Shown here: one piece after another, positions 1 through 5,735 of the stretch | Position numbering within the stretch: position 1 is the stretch's first letter | Layout of the letters: each line of letters starts with the position of its first letter | From: an uncultured Chloroflexota bacterium | GTDB lineage: Bacteria; Chloroflexota; Limnocylindria; Limnocylindrales; Limnocylindraceae | NCBI GenBank assembly: GCA_903937225.1 | Contig: CAIZYO010000003.1 | Span: 1 to 6,564 of the forward strand | Length of the DNA: 6,564 nucleotides | Reading direction: 5' to 3' | The notes under the pieces: model-generated | What the model saw: only the letters and a program-made list of their open reading frames with translations | What the model was told of the DNA's origin: nothing | Database searches by the model: none | Position numbers and translations under genes: made by a program

Positions 1-216
1 ACGTATACGTACCAGTGGTATCGCTGCTCAGCGGCAGGACTGAAGAACCCGCGTACTGTGCCTGCAACATGCGTGGCAATCTCGGGTGGAACTGCGAAGA
101 CCTATGTCGTGAGGGCAGCCGACAAGGGTTCGTACCTGCGTGTGCGCATTACCGCTACCGCACCGACCGGCCAAGGGTTCAGGATGAGCCAGACCACGGG
201 GATCGTGCCGAACTAA
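1..216 (+). CDS. C-terminal end of a secreted surface protein (Ig-like C-terminal repeat), partial at 5' end
   Basis: Frame 1 is open from the window edge to a TAA at 214-216 and encodes 71 residues. They include a Tyr-Gln-Trp-Tyr-Arg-Cys motif (residues 4-9), a second Cys at 24, a TYVVRAADKGSYLRVRIT stretch and a GFRMSxTTG tail. The fragment aligns without gaps to the last 71 residues of the next gene (51/71 identical by hand count), and both end in Asn. The pattern (aromatic-Gln-Trp, paired Cys, D-x-G-x-x-L-R-V) is that of Ig-like/Fn3-like beta repeats common at the C-terminus of actinobacterial exported proteins. No LPxTG motif, hydrophobic anchor or basic tail follows, so if the protein is surface-held, this module or something upstream must do it. 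The gene start and N-terminal domains are outside the window. Confident as coding; function beyond surface module unknown. Confidence 0.88.
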   Translation, partial: TYTYQWYRCSAAGLKNPRTVPATCVAISGGTAKTYVVRAADKGSYLRVRITATAPTGQGFRMSQTTGIVPN

Positions 217-271
217 TCGACGCACAAATGACGGTGAATAACGTCGCGCCATAACCCACCTCCGCCCTAAT

Positions 272-286
272 CAGCGACTGTCGCTG
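272..286. repeat. 15-base inverted repeat (CAGCGAC-T-GTCGCTG)
   Basis: Two perfect 7-base arms surround one central T, 56 bases after the upstream stop codon. As RNA it would form a 6-bp stem with a 3-base loop. There is no T-run after it, so it is at best a weak terminator; it could equally be a protein-binding site. A repeat of this size can occur by chance in a gap of this length. Confidence 0.3.
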
Positions 287-455
287 TTGCGCTGTAGCTC
301 TGGCGTTCACCTGGCCCTTGGATTGCGCGGGATGCCACCACATCGCGTGCGTCCCGCATTGTCATCCCACAGGGCTGCCGTTCGGCGCGCATGCGCAGCA
401 CACTTTCGCCGAGGGCAAGGTGACCGTACTCCTGAATCGGACGTTGACTGCGTAG

Positions 456-476
456 GGGTTCGCTGTCGGTGAACCC
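456..476. repeat. Small inverted repeat (GGGTTC / GAACCC) just before the surface-protein start
   Basis: Perfect 6-base arms at 456-461 and 471-476 flank a 9-base loop. The repeat ends 13 bases before the TTG start at 490 and lies where a promoter, operator or 5'-UTR hairpin would be. It is short enough to be coincidental, and no ribosome binding site is visible between it and the start. Confidence 0.22.
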
Positions 477-489
477 TGCTTCCTAGTTC

Positions 490-597
490 TTGAAATGTGG
501 GCAACCATCACATGTGGGAATTAAAATTGTAATAAGCACACTCGCAAGCCTTTGCCTGCTTGGCACATCACTTGTTGGCGCCCCATCAGCTGTGGCC
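490..597 (+). other. Sec signal peptide region of the 1028-residue protein
   Basis: The encoded residues 1-36 show a short N-region with Lys12, a hydrophobic core at about 13-30 (IVISTLASLCLLGTSLVG) and an Ala-Val-Ala cleavage site at 34-36 followed by Val-Pro. If translation begins at GTG 514 the signal peptide is 28 residues, closer to the usual size. Cys22 is preceded by Ala-Ser-Leu, which does not fit a lipobox because position -1 must be small, so signal peptidase I processing is expected. Confidence 0.8.
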
Positions 598-3576
598 GTA
601 CCTCAATCCACGCTCAATACTCGAATCACAGGGCAGGCTGAGTTTGGGGGCCTGACGAATCCACAGCGTGCCGCCGCATCACCAATGGTGGGTGCTGCGT
701 CAATTGAATGCGAGAGCGCTGACCACAGCGTCACCGGGGCTACTGACCTCAGCGCAAGCCCCCCTGAATACGCAACGATCAGTGCCGCGGTGGCGGCGGC
801 CTCCTCAGGCGATCACATCTGCATTGGGCCGGGGACATGGGCAGAGCAACTGGTCATCTCGCAAGCGCTTACCCTAACTGGCGCGGGCGAGGAAGCAACG
901 ATCATCCAGAGCCCCGCTGCGCTACTCCCAGTTTGTGGAGCGGATCTCGCAAATTACGCAAATACAGTGGCGCTTGTTGACATCTGCGGCTCTGTCGCCA
1001 ACGTGTCGATTAGCGGACTCACCATTGACGGAGACTGGGATGGCGCAGGCCCCCTGAGCGGGATGCCCGCGAGCGGAAGAAGCGAGTTCTTTGGTCTCGT
1101 CGTGCATGGCGGTGCATCAGCGAGCATCAGCAACCTCACGGTTACCAACATCCACCAAGCGCATTCAGGAAGCTGGGGTGCGCAGCAGGGTCGAGCCGTC
1201 TGGGTCGGGCCCGCATCCACACTGAGCGCCTCAGAAATTCACGTGCTCAGATTCCAGAAGTCAGGCATCTTCGCATCTGGCGGAACAGGCGCGCTGGGCG
1301 CCGTAGCAACCCTCAATCTTTCAGACTCCCTCGTCGAGGGAGATCAACTTGCTGGAATGAACAGCGCGATCGCAATGAATGGCATCACAATAATCGGTGC
1401 GGACGCAATTCTGTACGGAGTCACATCGAGGGGAAACAAGTGTGATGTGGCGAGTTGCAGCTTTACATCGTTCGTCTCCGGGGGCCTGCTCATCTACGAT
1501 CGTGCCGGCGTGCAGCCCGCGATGGATGTTTCTGTGACCGCAAGCATTTTTCAGGATAACGATTGGGGCGTATACACGAGGGTGAGAAAGTTTGATTCGT
1601 CGGTTGAGGTCAATGGGAACGATATCTCTTCCAATCGATATGTCGGGCTTGAAGTGAATGAAGGGAACGCGTCGTTCGCCAATAATGACATTGTCAGCAA
1701 TGAAATCGTAGGAATTGAGGTTACGTCCGGTCTTGAAGGGGTTGCACCAGTCCAGGCTACCTTCACACGGAATCTCATTGAGGGAAACGGCGGAGTTCAT
1801 GCGGCATCTAGTGCCATCCGCCTCGTCGAGAATCCAGGCTATGCAAGCCGCGCAAACCTCCTGTTTTCGAGCAACGCAATCATTGACAACTTAGGCGTGA
1901 GCGTGGCCCACATCTCTTCGACAGGTGCGCCGCTATCTACCGATGACGTTATCGTGGGCACAGGAACGTGGTGGGGAGACTCGGTACAACCTGTGGACGC
2001 GTCCATGAGCTTCACCTTTAACCTCCTTGACCCGCCCGATTCGCTCGCTCTCGATGCCAGCGACGAGTCGTACGGCTTCATCGTTTCCAGCGTTGCGATT
2101 GAGTCAAGCGTTGATCTCCCACCCCTCACGATTGCCTCTTCGGATCGCGCAGCAATGCCTACCCCAATCTCAATTGACTTCGGTGCAATCAGTGGCGGTG
2201 GCACCGTGACCGTCGTTCCGTCAGTACAAGCTGCGGAGGGGAACATCTCCTTTGGTGCCAATCCAAGTGTGATTGACATTGATTTCACGGGAACCTTCAC
2301 GGGCTCCGTTGAGGTCTGCATTGGATACGATTCGTCGCAATACTATGCTGGATCGAGCATCCTCCTGTTCCATTACATTGGTGGGGCATGGGTTGATGTC
2401 ACCAGTTCGGTAGATGAATCTACGCGACGTGTTTGTGGTTTGGTGAGTTCCTTCTCTCCGTTTGCTGCCGGCGAGGAGCTGGCCGTCTACGCCATCACCT
2501 ACGACGCGAACGAGGGTACCCTCGCGGGCGGCGAAGTTACGAGCTACACATTCGGTGGATCCGCGATCACCGAGCCTGCCGATCCAACACGCACTGGCTA
2601 CGACTTCGTTGGCTGGTTCCTCGATGACGGTGCCTGGGCAGCGCCCGCCTTCCCACTCACTCCGATCGAGAACACTACGGTATATGCGAAATGGAGCGCC
2701 GCGACCTACACCATCACCTACGACGTCAATGATGGGGCGTTGGCGGGCGGCGAAGACACGAGCTACATCTTTGGTGAAGTTGCCATCAGTGCACCCGTCA
2801 ATCCGACGCGAGCCGGTTATGTCTTCGGCGGGTGGTACCTTGACGACGGCACCTTCCTGAACGCCGCTTTCCCATTGACGCCGACCGTGGACACCAGCGT
2901 TTATGCGAAGTGGACTGCGATTAGTAGCGGCGGAGGCGGCGGGATTAGTGGTCCAGTGAACCTCAGCGTGCCGACGCTTAGTGGGTATGCGTCGGTCGGA
3001 TCAACAATGACTGTGTCGCCAGGGACGTGGATGAACGTCACGACGTACCTGTATCACTGGTACCGCTGTACCTCCGCAAGTTCGATCGTGCAGGTTGGGC
3101 TCCCATCGGGGTGCACGTTCATCACGCGAGATGTCGGCGCTTCCTACGCCATTCAAACCGCTGACATAGGCGCATGGCTTCGCGTGCAAGTGCGCGTTAG
3201 GGGCGATGGAGGGAAGGCCAGCCTCTTCTCCGCAACGAGCGCCCGCGTGGGTGCCAAGCCCGTCAGCATCAACGCCCGACCGCCTCGTGTGTCGAATGGG
3301 TTGGCTGCGGCCGGGTCTGCCCTCGCCGCAACGCGTGGTCAATGGACTAACGGTCCGGTCACGTACGCGTATCAGTGGTACCGCTGCACCAAGGCTGGGG
3401 TGAGGAACCCACGAACGATTCCAGCGGCGTGCACGGCCATCACTGGCGCTACCTCAAAGACGTACGTGGTGAGGGCTGCCGATAGGGGCTCCTTCTTGAG
3501 GGTCCGTGTGACGGCGACAGGGGTCACCGGGCAAGGCTTCAGGATGAGCCGCACGACGGGAGTTATCCGAAACTGA
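490..3576 (+). CDS. Large secreted multidomain surface protein: beta-helix, Cys-flanked module, two InlB-type repeats, two Ig-like repeats
   Basis: 1028 residues from a TTG; an in-frame stop at 484-486 bars any longer start. GTG at 514 is a good alternative and gives a tidier signal peptide. Neither start has a Shine-Dalgarno sequence. Residues about 11-36 form a signal peptide with likely cleavage after Ala-Val-Ala36. Residues about 94-500 look like a right-handed parallel beta-helix (pectin-lyase-like): a YATISAAVAAASSGD entry, repeated short strands with Asn-rich turns (NDISSN, NNDIVSN, NLIEGN), and a Trp-Trp-Gly-Asp motif at 494-497, often seen at the end of such helices. Residues about 548-660 form a beta module containing VEVCIGY and RVCGLVSSFSPFA. 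Flg_new/InlB B-repeats lie at about 667-735 and 740-808, then a Gly-rich linker and Ig-like repeats at about 825-924 and 925-1028. There is no catalytic signature, lipobox or sortase motif. Adhesion or surface structure is the likely role; an enzymatic beta-helix (glycan lyase or hydrolase) is possible. The beta-helix part is AT-richer than its neighbours. Confidence 0.9.
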   Translation: MKCGQPSHVGIKIVISTLASLCLLGTSLVGAPSAVAVPQSTLNTRITGQAEFGGLTNPQRAAASPMVGAASIECESADHSVTGATDLSASPPEYATISAAVAAASSGDHICIGPGTWAEQLVISQALTLTGAGEEATIIQSPAALLPVCGADLANYANTVALVDICGSVANVSISGLTIDGDWDGAGPLSGMPASGRSEFFGLVVHGGASASISNLTVTNIHQAHSGSWGAQQGRAVWVGPASTLSASEIHVLRFQKSGIFASGGTGALGAVATLNLSDSLVEGDQLAGMNSAIAMNGITIIGADAILYGVTSRGNKCDVASCSFTSFVSGGLLIYDRAGVQPAMDVSVTASIFQDNDWGVYTRVRKFDSSVEVNGNDISSNRYVGLEVNEGNASFANNDIVSNEIVGIEVTSGLEGVAPVQATFTRNLIEGNGGVHAASSAIRLVENPGYASRANLLFSSNAIIDNLGVSVAHISSTGAPLSTDDVIVGTGTWWGDSVQPVDASMSFTFNLLDPPDSLALDASDESYGFIVSSVAIESSVDLPPLTIASSDRAAMPTPISIDFGAISGGGTVTVVPSVQAAEGNISFGANPSVIDIDFTGTFTGSVEVCIGYDSSQYYAGSSILLFHYIGGAWVDVTSSVDESTRRVCGLVSSFSPFAAGEELAVYAITYDANEGTLAGGEVTSYTFGGSAITEPADPTRTGYDFVGWFLDDGAWAAPAFPLTPIENTTVYAKWSAATYTITYDVNDGALAGGEDTSYIFGEVAISAPVNPTRAGYVFGGWYLDDGTFLNAAFPLTPTVDTSVYAKWTAISSGGGGGISGPVNLSVPTLSGYASVGSTMTVSPGTWMNVTTYLYHWYRCTSASSIVQVGLPSGCTFITRDVGASYAIQTADIGAWLRVQVRVRGDGGKASLFSATSARVGAKPVSINARPPRVSNGLAAAGSALAATRGQWTNGPVTYAYQWYRCTKAGVRNPRTIPAACTAITGATSKTYVVRAADRGSFLRVRVTATGVTGQGFRMSRTTGVIRN
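2488..2913 (+). repeat. Two tandem InlB B-type (Flg_new, Listeria-Bacteroides) repeats, coding
   Basis: Residues about 667-735 and 740-808 of the surface protein are two copies of the same roughly 70-residue unit. Each has an (A/T)ITYD-N-G-LAGGE start, a TSY-FG segment, a P-x-PTR-GY-F-GW(F/Y)LDDG core and a VYAKW end. This matches the InlB B-repeat family, a beta-grasp-like fold common in secreted adhesins and internalins. The copies differ at many positions, so the duplication is not recent. Confidence 0.88.
2962..3573 (+). repeat. Two tandem C-terminal Ig-like repeats with paired cysteines, coding
   Basis: Residues about 825-924 and 925-1028 are divergent copies of a roughly 100-residue unit: G-x-x-(V/A)-GS-x-(M/L), (G/R)-x-W, Y-x-(H/Q)WYRC, a second Cys 15 positions on, then a D-x-G-(A/S)-(W/F)-LRV-V strand. 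The cysteines are at 860/875 and 966/981. The second copy is the one shared with the upstream gene fragment (1-216). The pattern resembles actinobacterial extracellular repeats; a disulfide in each copy is inferred from the spacing. Confidence 0.8.
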
Positions 3577-3651
3577 TCTAGCACTGCGGCGCAGGGCCTT
3601 GGCTCGCGCCTCGGTGGCACCTCTCAGCGCGTTCAAGGGAGCTCCGTCACG
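3577..3651. other. Intergenic gap after the surface-protein gene
   Basis: This GC-rich gap shows no open frame of interest and no hairpin followed by a T-run. A short self-complementary CTGCGGCGCAG lies about 20 bases past the stop codon and might be a weak terminator stem. The promoter for the MbfA-like, lgt and mdh cluster should lie here or in the adjoining palindrome, but I cannot place -35 and -10 boxes with confidence. Confidence 0.45.
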
Positions 3652-3678
3652 CGCGGGGTAGCATAGGGCTACCACGCG
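3652..3678. promoter_or_regulatory. 27-base interrupted palindrome upstream of the MbfA-like gene; candidate operator or 5'-UTR hairpin
   Basis: The arms are CGCG-g-GGTAGC and GCTACC-a-CGCG around a 5-base ATAGG loop: 10 of 11 positions pair, with one G/A mismatch. The site contains a TAGCAT hexamer (3659-3664) that could be a -10 box, though I find no convincing -35. It ends 4 bases before the ribosome binding site. It could be a repressor site, an RNA hairpin affecting translation, or the terminator of the upstream gene; it lacks a T-run, which argues against the last. Confidence 0.45.
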
Positions 3679-3682
3679 AGAG

Positions 3683-3687
3683 GGAGG
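3683..3687 (+). promoter_or_regulatory. Ribosome binding site GGAGG of the MbfA-like gene
   Basis: GGAGG lies 4 bases before the ATG at 3692, inside a purine run (AGGGAGGGG). It fixes the start at 3692 and matches the GGAGG plus 4-base spacing seen before mdh. Confidence 0.75.
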
Positions 3688-3691
3688 GGCC

Positions 3692-4843
3692 ATGCAAGAG
3701 ATCAAAGACCGCGCCGCAAGCCTTGCCGGGCTCGCCCTTGAGCGCGATGCGATCTACCTGTATGACCGACTCGCAGCAATCGAGAAGGATCCACAGCGAC
3801 GCGCCGCATTTGAGTCCATTGCTGCCAGCGAGCGCCGCCACGCCGCGATCTGGGAGGCGAAGCTGACATCCCTTGGTGAGCAGGTGCCACCTGCGGCGCG
3901 ACCGAGTTGGCGCGTCCGCCAGATCGCGCTCCTTGCGCGACTCTTTGGCACGCGCGCGGTGAGCGACGCCGTGAAGGCGCTCGAAGGGTATGAAGAGAGC
4001 GTCTATGGGGCGCACAGTGATGTGCCAGAAGTCCACGAGATTGCGAACGATGAGGCGAAACACGCGGAGATCTGGAAGGGACTCGACCAGACTGCGCGCG
4101 GCAAGGGGGCGAGCGCACACCGTGCGGCGGTCGTTGAGACGCAGGCGCGCGAGCCGTGGCACCGCTCTGGCGGCGGAGGCACGCTGCGTGCAGCAATCTT
4201 CGGCGTCTCCGACGGCCTCGTCAGCAACGCAGCGCTGGTGCTCGGTATTGCCGGTGCAACAAGCGGTGGCGATGGTTCATTCGTCGTGCTCGCAGGTGTT
4301 GCGGGCCTTCTGGCAGGTGCGTTCAGCATGGCGGCGGGGGAGTATGTCTCCATGCGCAGTCAGACCGAAGTTCTGGAGCGACAGATTGAACTGGAGCGCG
4401 CCGAACTTGAGGCGATGCCTGAAGAGGAAGAGAAGGAGATCGCCGCAATCTATCGTGGTCGCGGCTTCGCTGAGGCAGAGGCAGCAGCGATCGCTAAGCA
4501 GCTGATGGCTGATCCGAAGATTGCACTGGAGACACTGGTGCGCGAAGAGCTCGGGCTTGACCCAGAGGAGCTTGGCTCCCCTTGGGGCGCCTCAATTGGT
4601 TCTTTCCTCGCATTCGCTATTGGCGCATTCGTGCCGTTGCTGCCGTTCATCCTGCTGACGGGCGGGACAGCACTCGCAGTCAGCATCGGACTCACCAGCC
4701 TCGCCCTGTTTGCGGTGGGGGCTTCCGTAAGCCTGCTCACTGGCCGTTCGGCACTCTACTCGGGTGCGCGTCAGCTTCTGATTGGGATCGGGGCTGCTGG
4801 GATCACGTATCTGATCGGCAGCCTGATCGGTGTGAACGTCTAG
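3692..4843 (+). CDS. MbfA-like membrane-bound ferritin: rubrerythrin-like di-iron domain fused to a VIT1/CCC1 transporter domain
   Basis: 383 residues. Residues about 1-140 are a ferritin-like helical bundle with carboxylate/His ligands placed as in di-iron proteins: Glu17, Glu47-x2-His50, Glu97/Glu100/Glu101 and Glu120-x2-His123. After a Gly-rich hinge (159-163) comes a VIT1/CCC1 domain: TLRAAIFGVSDGLVSN (164-179), a MAAGEYVSM helix end (213-221), a charged cytoplasmic helical region at about 222-290 rich in Glu, then GSPWGASIGSFLAFAIG (295-311) and three further membrane helices ending near 381, giving five in all. This is the build of MbfA of alphaproteobacteria, known there as an iron exporter that protects against iron and peroxide stress. 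By analogy it should oxidise or bind Fe(II) at the bundle and move Fe(II) or Mn(II) across the inner membrane. Strong GGAGG site before ATG; lgt starts on the base after its stop. Regulation may involve the palindrome at 3652-3678. Confidence 0.9.
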   Translation: MQEIKDRAASLAGLALERDAIYLYDRLAAIEKDPQRRAAFESIAASERRHAAIWEAKLTSLGEQVPPAARPSWRVRQIALLARLFGTRAVSDAVKALEGYEESVYGAHSDVPEVHEIANDEAKHAEIWKGLDQTARGKGASAHRAAVVETQAREPWHRSGGGGTLRAAIFGVSDGLVSNAALVLGIAGATSGGDGSFVVLAGVAGLLAGAFSMAAGEYVSMRSQTEVLERQIELERAELEAMPEEEEKEIAAIYRGRGFAEAEAAAIAKQLMADPKIALETLVREELGLDPEELGSPWGASIGSFLAFAIGAFVPLLPFILLTGGTALAVSIGLTSLALFAVGASVSLLTGRSALYSGARQLLIGIGAAGITYLIGSLIGVNV

Positions 4844-5704
4844 ATGCTGCCGCTCCCACCAGATCCGGTGCTCTTCTCCGTTGGGCCGCTTGAGGTCCGT
4901 TGGTACGGACTCCTCTACGCGGTCGGACTCTTCGCCGTCTACCAGTTCATGATGCGCGAAGCGAAACGACGGAAGTTAGATGCGGAACTGATCGCCAACG
5001 GTCTGATCATCATCTCTATTGCCGCACTCGTTGGTGGTCGCCTGTATCACGTGATCGATGCCTGGGATCGCTACTCGGCGAATCCGATCGGTGCACTCAT
5101 TCCGCCCTATGAGGGGCTCGGTGCTCCCGGCGGAATCATCACGGGCGCAATCGCGCTCGCGATCTTGCTGCGTCGCTGGAAGCAGTCGCCGTGGGGCTGG
5201 GTGGACGTTGCAGGACCTGCCATCTTGGTGATGCAGGCGATTGCCCGGTGGGGGAACTGGTTCAACCAGGAGCTCTACGGACTGCCAACCGATCTCCCGT
5301 GGGGGCTCGCCATTGAGTGCGCCTACCGAACGGCGGAGACCAGCTGCAGCGCGATCGGCGAGACTGCTCGATTCCATCCGCTCTTCCTTTATGAGTCACT
5401 CTCTGGCCTTGCTGGCGCACTGATCTTGCCTGCGCTCGGGGAGCGGCTGAAGGGCCGGATCGTGCCTGGCCTCATTGGACTCTCTGCGCTTGCCTGGTAC
5501 TCCGTCACCCGACTTCTTCTTGAAGGGTTCCGTTTGGAGAACTGGCGCGTGGGTGACATCCCTACGGCGTACTTCGTGATGGGCGGCATCTTCCTCGTCA
5601 CGCTTCTGATTGCAGTGCTCCGCGTGCGTTCTGCGATCCCTGGCGGGGGCACCGCGAAGGCACGGGGAAGGCGTCCCCAGACGAAGCGGCGGGCGCGGCG
5701 CTAG
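4844..5704 (+). CDS. lgt: Prolipoprotein diacylglyceryl transferase
   Basis: 286 residues, a normal Lgt length. The enzyme transfers diacylglycerol from phosphatidylglycerol to the lipobox Cys of prolipoproteins at the membrane. Seen: the [20 protein letters not shown] start (RWYG at 19-22), GGRLYHV, the Lgt signature [13 protein letters not shown] with Arg135, Asn138, Glu143 and Gly146, HPLFLYES (178-185) and RLLLEGFR (223-230) with Glu227 and Arg230. About seven hydrophobic helices are visible, and the C-terminus is a basic tail rich in Arg and Lys. The loop corresponding to the E. coli HGG (His103) reads Ala-Pro-Gly-Gly, so that His is absent. Other phyla also vary here, so activity is still likely. 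The ATG directly abuts the preceding stop (TAGATG) and has no clear ribosome binding site, which points to translational coupling. Confidence 0.95.
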   Translation: MLPLPPDPVLFSVGPLEVRWYGLLYAVGLFAVYQFMMREAKRRKLDAELIANGLIIISIAALVGGRLYHVIDAWDRYSANPIGALIPPYEGLGAPGGIITGAIALAILLRRWKQSPWGWVDVAGPAILVMQAIARWGNWFNQELYGLPTDLPWGLAIECAYRTAETSCSAIGETARFHPLFLYESLSGLAGALILPALGERLKGRIVPGLIGLSALAWYSVTRLLLEGFRLENWRVGDIPTAYFVMGGIFLVTLLIAVLRVRSAIPGGGTAKARGRRPQTKRRARR

Positions 5705-5726
5705 GATTCGGGAGAGCAGGAGAAGC

Positions 5727-5731
5727 GGAGG
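5727..5731 (+). promoter_or_regulatory. Ribosome binding site GGAGG of mdh
   Basis: GGAGG sits 4 bases before the ATG at 5736, in the 31-base purine-rich gap after lgt. This supports the chosen start. No promoter or terminator is evident in the gap, so mdh probably reads through from lgt while keeping its own ribosome site. Confidence 0.75.
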
Positions 5732-5735
5732 GGAT

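Larger units (their letters stand above)
217..489. other. Intergenic region between the two surface-protein genes
   Basis: These 273 bases hold no ORF I believe. The open frame at about 287-472 starts at a TTG, lacks a ribosome binding site and gives an Arg/Cys/His-rich peptide typical of chance frames in GC-rich DNA. The region should contain the terminator of the upstream gene and the promoter of the downstream gene. Two small inverted repeats are listed separately. A TTGACT at 444-449 resembles a -35 box, but no acceptable -10 hexamer lies 16-19 bases downstream, so I do not call a promoter. Confidence 0.6.

Noticed and set aside
287..472. 61-codon open frame between the two surface-protein genes
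   Set aside because: TTG start without ribosome site and a low-complexity Arg/His/Cys-rich product, typical of a chance frame in GC-rich DNA.
444..472. Promoter with -35 TTGACT at 444-449
   Set aside because: At 16-19 base spacing the hexamers are CGGTGA-like and none resembles a -10 box.
541..570. Possible lipobox at Cys22 of the surface protein, tempting because lgt lies nearby
   Set aside because: The residues before Cys are Ala-Ser-Leu. Position -1 must be Gly, Ala or Ser, and a good Ala-Val-Ala signal peptidase I site follows.
1321..2321. Two roughly 160-codon open frames on the minus strand inside the surface-protein gene
   Set aside because: They are antisense to a clearly coding, domain-rich frame and show no domain or export features of their own.
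3530..3576. Sortase (LPxTG) or membrane anchor at the C-terminus of the surface protein
   Set aside because: The tail is GFRMSRTTGVIRN with no LPxTG, hydrophobic stretch or basic end.
3647..4353. Several minus-strand open frames (113-171 codons) across the MbfA-like gene
   Set aside because: Shadows of the plus-strand gene; their compositions are Arg/Ser/Pro-rich and no motif is recognisable.
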